Origin: Gemmatimonadota bacterium
GTDB taxonomy: Bacteria > Gemmatimonadota > Gemmatimonadetes > Gemmatimonadales > GWC2-71-9
Direction: 5' to 3'
DNA: 5,553 bases
NCBI GenBank assembly: GCA_003221985.1
Contig: QHUQ01000260.1
Coordinates: forward strand, 1 to 5,553
In this document: positions 1-4,134 of the stretch, one piece after another
Layout of the letters: each line of letters begins with the position of its first letter
Position numbering within the stretch: position 1 is the stretch's first letter
Notes under the pieces: model-generated
What the model saw: only the letters and a program-made list of their open reading frames with translations
Told to the model about the DNA's origin: nothing
Database searches by the model: none
Translations under genes and position numbers: made by a program

Positions 1-242
1 TGATCACGGTACGCATTCATTTGAATCGTTCAGCCACGCGTTCGGGCTTTGAAGAAGAAAGCGAGCACCACCGTCTTCCCCTTGTAATCGCTGAGGTGGA
101 CCGGGTTCTTGAGCGTCCCGTACCGCGTGGCGCCGGGGAGTGCGAAGTCGGGCGCGACCGCGCCGACCGCGAGCGCTTGAGGTTCTGCCGCACCTGCTTG
201 CATCGTTACGGCTAGTAAGAGTGTCGCGAGCATCAGGAGCAT
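1..242 (-). CDS. Secreted peroxiredoxin-like (AhpC/TSA, redoxin) protein, partial, with in-frame UGA at the catalytic Cys position: candidate selenoprotein
   Basis: Likely a thioredoxin-fold peroxidase or thiol oxidoreductase acting outside the cytoplasm. The N-terminus is a short hydrophobic signal-like segment ending in AGAA (residues 1-19). A redoxin domain follows: VGAVAPDFALPG, then HLSDYKGKTVVLAFF, then KARTRG. The next codon is TGA (32-30), at the place where family members carry the peroxidatic Cys of the PxxxTxxC motif. After the TGA the same frame continues TIQMNAYRD to the window edge, again redoxin-like, so the frame is intact on both sides. The Pro of the motif is Phe here. ATG 242 follows AAGG directly; the in-frame ATG at 233 has AAGGA 8 bases upstream and may be the true start. 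It lies 23 bases after the oxidoreductase stop and is probably co-transcribed. Alternatives are a nonsense mutation or a base error. The family call is firm; selenocysteine is inferred. Confidence 0.75.
30..32 (-). other. In-frame UGA codon, possible selenocysteine (codon 71 from ATG 242)
   Basis: The TGA sits between TRG and TIQMNAYRD in one continuous redoxin frame. In peroxiredoxins the residue after TxG at this point is the peroxidatic cysteine, so a UGA exactly here fits Sec replacing Cys. Selenoprotein peroxiredoxins of the TxxU type are an established bacterial class. A TGC or TGT to TGA mutation would look identical. The 29 bases that follow are too few to judge a bacterial SECIS. Confidence 0.5.
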
Positions 243-265
243 CCTTGGTGTGGACAGTCAATAAA

Positions 266-859
266 TTACTTGTGCAGCAGCTTCCACGCTTGTTCCCGCC
301 AGTCGAGCTTCGATCCGACCACGCACCACAGCGCTGCCAGCGGCTCGAGCAGGCGGGATCCGTCGATCCCTCCGATATCGGCGACGTTCCAGCCGAACTC
401 CGTGCAGATCTGCGTGACCGTTCGCTTCGCCGCGCCGTCGTTCCCCGCGATGAACATGTCGGGTGGCCCACCAGGGAGTTTCGGATCCACCATCAGCGAG
501 TTGCCCACGATGTTGAACGCTTTCACCACACGCGATTTCGGTAACCAGCGCTGCACCTGCTCGCCGCCCGAATCGTCGAAGCCGAGGGCGAGCGCGAAGG
601 GGGCGGCGGGCGTGGGTTTGAACGGATTCGTCACATCGATGACGACTTTGCCCGCGAGGTTGTTCGGGTCGGTGAGCTTGATGGCGTCCTCGGTCCCGCT
701 CCACGACGTGCAGAGCAGCGCGATCTCTCCGAACTTCGCGGCATCCGCATAGGCTTGCTTGGGATCGCGGTGGCCGAGCTTGACCTGGTGACCGTGTTTG
801 GTGAAGCCCTTGGCGAGCGCCTGCCCGACTGCTCCCGTGCCGAGGATCCCGATCTTCAT
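266..859 (-). CDS. NADP/F420-type oxidoreductase (NADPH-dependent F420 reductase-like, Rossmann fold)
   Basis: A 197-residue protein of the F420-dependent NADP oxidoreductase family, cytosolic. It opens with MKIGILGTGAVGQALAKG: the dinucleotide-binding GxGxxG motif is G7-G9-G12, immediately after the first beta strand. The segment GHRDPKQ (residues 29-35) ends the second strand; its basic residues match the usual NADP 2'-phosphate preference. VVIDVTNPF and VVKAFNIVG are typical later core strands. The C-terminus (IDGSRLLEPLAALW...) matches the family's helical end, so the gene looks full length. Its ATG overlaps the DinB stop as ATGA, with AGGA just upstream, so translation is probably coupled. 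In organisms without F420 such proteins are generic NADP oxidoreductases and the substrate is unknown. Whether this host makes F420 cannot be told from the window. Confidence 0.9.
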   Translation of the reverse strand: MKIGILGTGAVGQALAKGFTKHGHQVKLGHRDPKQAYADAAKFGEIALLCTSWSGTEDAIKLTDPNNLAGKVVIDVTNPFKPTPAAPFALALGFDDSGGEQVQRWLPKSRVVKAFNIVGNSLMVDPKLPGGPPDMFIAGNDGAAKRTVTQICTEFGWNVADIGGIDGSRLLEPLAALWCVVGSKLDWREQAWKLLHK

Positions 860-1401
860 TTCCTGGCCCCCTCTCCCACGCGGTAGCGAGTTCTGAGGAT
901 CTCGACGTGATGCCGCTCGTGTCCCGGAATCATGAAGGCAAGCGCCCGCACGCTGACCGGCTTGCCGCTCGCGGTACCGCGGCGCCGCCACGCGTCGGCA
1001 TCGAAGGTGCGCAGCAGCGCGAGCGTCGCGGCGCGCGCGGTGCGCAGCTCGCCCACCAGATCGGCGAGTGAGCGATTGTCGAACTTCGCGATGGGGACGT
1101 AGCTGTTCTCGTCGAACCCGGGCAGGGGAGTCGTGTCGCCACGCGCGATCCGCAGCGCGCGATAGGCCATGATGCGCTCGACGTCGGCGAGGTGGCCGAC
1201 CACTTCCTTGATGCTCCACTTGCCGCGGTCGTAGCGGTACAGCGCGTCGGTCTCCGAGACTCCCCGCAGCAATGTCGCGGTCTGCTCTATCTGCTCGGCG
1301 CAGACGATCACCGGGTCGAGCTCGGGGACCAGCTTGATGTAGCCGACATAGTGCGACGGGATCTCGTCGGCCTCGGGCCGGCCGATGGTCCGGGTGTTCA
1401 T
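856..1401 (-). CDS. DinB family protein (putative metal-dependent hydrolase/thiol transferase), intact copy
   Basis: A 181-residue DinB/YfiT-like four-helix-bundle protein. Visible family marks are KWSIKEVVGHLADVER (residues 61-76), with His70 as the first metal ligand, and PGHERHHVEIL (159-169), with His161 and His165 as the other two. GFDENSYVP (95-103) and the W138 region are also typical. DinB proteins bind a divalent metal; some are thiol S-transferases (bacillithiol or mycothiol dependent), many have no known substrate, and this one cannot be assigned. The ATG overlaps the TGA of the upstream DinB gene (ATGA), and its own TGA overlaps the ATG of the oxidoreductase in the same way. No clear Shine-Dalgarno precedes it, so it may depend on coupling. 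Its sequence differs clearly from its DinB neighbour, so a recent tandem duplication is unlikely. Confidence 0.9.
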   Translation of the reverse strand: MNTRTIGRPEADEIPSHYVGYIKLVPELDPVIVCAEQIEQTATLLRGVSETDALYRYDRGKWSIKEVVGHLADVERIMAYRALRIARGDTTPLPGFDENSYVPIAKFDNRSLADLVGELRTARAATLALLRTFDADAWRRRGTASGKPVSVRALAFMIPGHERHHVEILRTRYRVGEGARK

Positions 1402-1758
1402 GACGCTTTGCCGCCGAGCTCGGTGAGCGTCATGGCCTTCACCGTCTTCGCCTCACCGGTGAGAATGCGGCGATGATAGTCCACCTGGCCCAGGTGGTAG
1501 GCGAGATGCGTCGCGAAGTGGGCGAGAAACGCTCCGGTCGAGGAGCTGACGCCGCCGACCTCGGACATACCCGTTCTTGCCGAGCACGTTGCCGAGGAAG
1601 TACTGGAGATTACCGGCGAGATGGAGCGCGAGGTTGCCGCCCGGATTCGTGATGCCCGGACGCACCTCCCAGAGATCGCTCTCGGTGGGATACGATTCGA
1701 TCTCGCGGCGCAGCGCCTTCAGCTCGCGCGTGATGACGATGGTGATCCACTCTTTCAT
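1398..1758 (-). pseudogene. DinB family protein, second copy, disrupted by an internal frame-changing deletion
   Basis: The start is well supported: GGGAGG lies 6 bases before ATG 1758, which overlaps the methyltransferase stop (TGATG). The first 66 residues are a good DinB N-terminus, including EVRPGITNPGGNLALHLAGNL in two pieces (His46 a probable metal ligand) and GKNGYVR. Directly after GYVR the frame changes. Another frame supplies the family's C-terminus: VGGVSSSTGAFLAHFATHL, then AYHLGQVDYHRRILTGEA, ending GGKAS with TGA at 1400-1398. The intervening helix expected in this family, about 40-45 residues, is missing, so this is a deletion rather than a one-base slip. The original frame instead runs on as arginine-rich shadow sequence to about 1453. 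As written, the ORF cannot make a complete metal site. It may be a real pseudogene or an assembly error. Confidence 0.8.
1558..1566 (-). other. Deletion junction in the second DinB gene
   Basis: The N-terminal frame ends its homology with G-Y-V-R at 1561, and the C-terminal frame begins its homology at E-V-G-G from 1562. The two overlap by only a base or two, while DinB relatives carry a further helix here. Either bases were lost from the genome or the assembly skipped them. Confidence 0.6.
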
Positions 1759-2501
1759 CAGATCCTCCCGACGCGCATGGCGACTGGCCAGCGTGCCAAC
1801 TTCGGTTGCTGTGGCGAGCCCCAGACTGACGCGAGCTCGGCGACCAGGCCATCCACCGGATCGTCGCGGTGCTGCTTCATGTATGCCCGAGTAGCCGACC
1901 AGGTGCGGACGTACCCGGCGACCTCCTCCAGGGTGAGCTGTTGCTCGATCGCGAAGGCCGGAGCCGCAAATTCGGCAAATGGAAAGTCGATGGTGTGGTA
2001 ACGTGCTTCGACATGGCGCCGTTCCGGCGGCCAGTACCGGCCCACAACGTCGCTGTAGAAGCGAAGCATAATTGTGTCGATTTGCGGCGAGATCTCGAAC
2101 AAGCCGTAGCACCAGATCGCGATTACGCCGCGCGGCCGCAGGACCCGCCGCACCTCGCCCCAGAACCGCGGGCGGTCGAACCAGTGCGCCGCTTGCGCCG
2201 CGGTTACCAGGTCGACCGACGCGTCGTCCAGGCCACTGACCTCGGCCGGTCCCACCCGGTAACTAACGTTCGTCTGGGGCGTTGCCGACTCGATTTGCGC
2301 CGCGCTCGCATCGGTTGCGGTTACGTGGCGGAAATAGCGGGCCAGACCGGCGGCAGCCTGGCCGGAGCCGGTCCCCGCGTCCCACGCCGCGTCGCGCGCC
2401 GGTGCCTCGCGCGCCAGGAATTCGAACAGCGCGTCGGGATAGCGCGGCCGGAACTCCGCGTACGCGGCCGAAACGCCAGAGAAGTGGTCCGTGAATGTCA
2501 C
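1758..2501 (-). CDS. Class I SAM-dependent methyltransferase
   Basis: A cytosolic S-adenosylmethionine-dependent methyltransferase of the Methyltransf_11 type, about 247 residues from the GTG at 2501. The family's usual opening is seen: FTDHFSGVSAAYAEFRPRYP. Motif I, the SAM-binding loop, is WDAGTGSGQA (residues 40-49), and Asp64 in TATDAS is the ribose-binding acidic residue. Motif IV/post-motif is VDLVTAAQAAHWFD, followed by RVLRPRGVIAIW. The C-terminus WPVAMRVGRI is also family-like, so the gene appears full length. I chose GTG 2501 because homology begins there. An in-frame GTG at 2648 with AAGGA 8 bases upstream would add 49 low-complexity residues unlike the family. The stop overlaps the DinB ATG as TGATG. 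The substrate cannot be predicted. Confidence 0.88.
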   Translation of the reverse strand: MTFTDHFSGVSAAYAEFRPRYPDALFEFLAREAPARDAAWDAGTGSGQAAAGLARYFRHVTATDASAAQIESATPQTNVSYRVGPAEVSGLDDASVDLVTAAQAAHWFDRPRFWGEVRRVLRPRGVIAIWCYGLFEISPQIDTIMLRFYSDVVGRYWPPERRHVEARYHTIDFPFAEFAAPAFAIEQQLTLEEVAGYVRTWSATRAYMKQHRDDPVDGLVAELASVWGSPQQPKLARWPVAMRVGRI

Positions 2502-2581
2502 GGCGTCGCGCGCGGCGGCGGAGGCGGAAGGGCAGGTGGGGGGGGCGCGGGAGCGAGCGTTATGGGGAAGACGCGTCGCAC
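2498..2581 (-). CDS. Possible short proline-rich leader ORF upstream of the methyltransferase
   Basis: A GTG at 2581 preceded by AGGAG at a spacing of 7 bases opens a 27-codon frame reading VRRVFPITLAPAPPPP, then a further proline stretch ending RATP. Its TGA overlaps the methyltransferase GTG start as GTGA, the same coupling seen at other junctions here. The methyltransferase GTG has no Shine-Dalgarno of its own, which makes coupling attractive. Against it: the peptide is low complexity and the frame crosses a run of eight C bases, where an indel would fuse or destroy it. It resembles no protein I recognise and may be chance. Confidence 0.25.
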   Translation of the reverse strand: MRRVFPITLAPAPPPPALPPPPPRATP

Positions 2582-2635
2582 GGTGCAACTCCTGGGAAGT
2601 TCGTGGAAGATGGAAGTTAACCGTGCGCTGAAGCG

Positions 2636-2687
2636 CCGGCTCGGCCACTGCGGGCGTCCTTAAGCACGCGTGTCCTTGCCGAGCCGG
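2636..2687. repeat. Perfect 10-bp inverted repeat around the GNAT stop codon
   Basis: CCGGCTCGGC at 2636-2645 and its exact reverse complement GCCGAGCCGG at 2678-2687 flank 32 bases. In the minus-strand mRNA the first arm is within the last codons of the acetyltransferase and the second lies after its TAA, forming a GC-rich stem. No U-run follows, so it is not a classical intrinsic terminator. It could protect the upstream mRNA 3' end or weaken read-through before the methyltransferase. Confidence 0.5.
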
Positions 2688-3202
2688 TCCTTTAGGACAC
2701 GGTTCAAACCGATCCGATATCGTACCTCAGGTACGTTGGTTCGTGGATATCTGCGCGTGCCGCCGTCCAAATGAAAGCCGTACTTCTCGTAAAACCGCCT
2801 GGCGTTCCGGTTCTCTTCCAGCACCCACAGTGTCACGGCCGTGAAATCGCGGCGTCCGAATTCGGCAAGGACGTGGTCCATGAGAGCGCGGCCGTAGCCG
2901 TGTCCCCGCAGCTGCGGCAGGACGTGGAGCGACGTGATGTGGCCGACGCGTCCGGGATCATCGTCGGCGTCTCTGGATGGAATCATTTGGCAGAAGGCAA
3001 CGCACGCGCCGTGTTCTTCGATCACAAAGACCGGCCACTCGCGGTCCGCGATGCGCTCGGCCCAGAATCGGGTTCGATAGGCGAGATCGGTCTTCGCGAT
3101 GACGTCATCCGGCATGATGCCGCGGTAGGCGACGTTCCACGATTCCACGTGAATGCGGCCCACCGTCTCGGCGTCGGCGGCCAGCGCGCGTCGAATGCTC
3201 AT
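2660..3202 (-). CDS. GNAT family N-acetyltransferase
   Basis: A 180-residue Gcn5-related acetyltransferase that would move an acetyl group from acetyl-CoA to an unknown amine. The N-terminal part RIHVESWNVAYRGIMPDDVI (residues 17-36) is typical of the subfamily with an HxxSW...YRG signature. Motif A is GHITSLHVLPQLRGHGYG (87-104), where the Q-x-x-G-x-G pyrophosphate-binding loop is L98-RGHGYG. Motif B follows as NARRFYEKYGFHLDG. All expected pieces are present and the length is normal. ATG 3202 was chosen because it starts the homology (MSIRRA) and overlaps the glycosylase TGA as ATGA; longer in-frame upstream starts lie inside the glycosylase gene. A spacer of about 158 bases follows it, the largest gap in the window. 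Confidence 0.93.
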   Translation of the reverse strand: MSIRRALAADAETVGRIHVESWNVAYRGIMPDDVIAKTDLAYRTRFWAERIADREWPVFVIEEHGACVAFCQMIPSRDADDDPGRVGHITSLHVLPQLRGHGYGRALMDHVLAEFGRRDFTAVTLWVLEENRNARRFYEKYGFHLDGGTRRYPRTNVPEVRYRIGLNRVLKDRLGKDTRA

Positions 3203-4098
3203 CCGCCGAGCTTGGCTTCCCACTCTTCCAGCGACCGCGGCCAGTCGGCCTTCAGCAGCCGCGACAGCGACCGATCCGCGAGGACGCGACCGCCGGTCTG
3301 ACACGTCGCGCAGTAGTTCGCTTCGTTGTCGGCGTAGCGAATCCGCAGGACCGGTGATCCGCACACCGGACATGGCTCTTTGTAGCGGCCGTGCACCGCC
3401 ATGCCTTCCTTGAAGGCGCTTACCTTCTCCGGGAACTTGCCGCCGGCCTCCGCGCGCAGCTTCTCGATCCAGTAGCGCACGGTGTTCTGCGTTGCCTCAT
3501 GCAGACGGGCGACCTCCGCTTCGCTCAGCTTTCCCGTGAGCAGAAATGGCGAGAGCTTCGCCGCGTGGAGGATCTCGTCCGACAGCCAGTTTCCGATGCC
3601 ATCGAAGACGTGAGGATCGGTGAGCGCCCGCTTGAGCGTATGCGATTCGGTTTGCAGCCGCTCCTGAAAAGCCGAGACGCTGGAACCGAGCACGTCGAGC
3701 CCGCCAGGGTCGTGTTGCGCGAGTGCCGACTCTCCCGCGACGACGTGCAGCGAGGCGCGGTGTTTGGGACTGGCTTCGGTGAGCAGCAGGGTACCGGTCG
3801 GAAATTCGAACGAGGCAAGGCCGACCTTGGCGGGAGGCTTTGTCCCTTCGGGCCGCCACTTGAAACGCCCGGCTATCATCAGGTGAAAGACGAGAAAAAC
3901 CCTCCCTTCCATCTCCCATACGATGCGCTTACCGAGGCGACGCAGCCCCACGACTCTGCGTCCCTCTGCCGCGCTCAGTGGAGGGTCGACGGTGCGCAGC
4001 AGCGAGGGGCTGACGATGCGGGCGCGCTCGAGCGGCTGGCCGACGATGCGCGGGGCCAGCGCCTCGAGGTAGGTGGTGATGTCAGGGAGCTCCGGCAT
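3199..4098 (-). CDS. Fpg/Nei family DNA glycosylase (formamidopyrimidine-DNA glycosylase-like)
   Basis: A 299-residue base-excision-repair glycosylase/AP lyase of the Fpg/Nei family. It starts MPELPD, giving the catalytic N-terminal Pro and following Glu after Met removal. K57 in LGKRIVW matches the conserved catalytic-domain Lys, and FHLMIAGRF (71-79) is the usual strand. The helix-two-turn-helix domain is marked by K156 and GIGNWLSDE (167-175). A C-terminal zinc finger has C243, C246, C263 and C266. Differences from classical MutM: NWLSDE instead of NIYADE, and DNEANYC where Fpg has a DNA-contacting GRSTxxC loop. It may therefore belong to an Fpg-like subfamily with altered lesion preference; I leave the symbol empty. 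It lies 26 bases after the MTHFR stop, has no clear Shine-Dalgarno, and shares ATGA with the acetyltransferase. Confidence 0.93.
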   Translation of the reverse strand: MPELPDITTYLEALAPRIVGQPLERARIVSPSLLRTVDPPLSAAEGRRVVGLRRLGKRIVWEMEGRVFLVFHLMIAGRFKWRPEGTKPPAKVGLASFEFPTGTLLLTEASPKHRASLHVVAGESALAQHDPGGLDVLGSSVSAFQERLQTESHTLKRALTDPHVFDGIGNWLSDEILHAAKLSPFLLTGKLSEAEVARLHEATQNTVRYWIEKLRAEAGGKFPEKVSAFKEGMAVHGRYKEPCPVCGSPVLRIRYADNEANYCATCQTGGRVLADRSLSRLLKADWPRSLEEWEAKLGG

Positions 4099-4116
4099 GA
4101 TCTAATGTCTGCCGAG

Positions 4117-4134
4117 CACACCCTTCAGGGTGTG
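4117..4134. repeat. Hairpin centred on the MTHFR stop codon
   Basis: CACACCC and GGGTGTG form a perfect 7-bp inverted repeat with a four-base centre. In the minus-strand mRNA the loop is UGAA, which contains the UGA stop codon of the MTHFR gene (4127-4125). No U-tract follows, so it is not a standard terminator. It sits 18 bases upstream of the glycosylase start and could affect termination or re-initiation there. Confidence 0.5.

Noticed and set aside
1453..1560. Arginine-rich tail of the second DinB N-terminal frame as a real protein end
   Set aside because: It is the out-of-frame reading of well conserved DinB C-terminal codons, so it is a consequence of the frame change.
2553..2590. Possible minus-strand promoter, TTGCAC with CATAAC 18 bases later, before the methyltransferase
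   Set aside because: Only 3 of 6 and 4 of 6 consensus matches, which is too weak to call in GC-rich DNA.
2502..2648. 49-residue N-terminal extension of the methyltransferase from GTG 2648
   Set aside because: Despite a reasonable Shine-Dalgarno, the residues are low complexity and codon use is unlike the gene body. Family homology starts at GTG 2501.
1869..2663. Plus-strand open frame of 264 codons
   Set aside because: It mirrors the methyltransferase gene. The translation is arginine/glycine rich with no family signature.
2721..2735. Near-perfect palindrome CGTACCT-C-AGGTACG
   Set aside because: It lies wholly within conserved acetyltransferase coding sequence (VPEVRY), with no promoter or partner copy nearby. 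It is probably chance.
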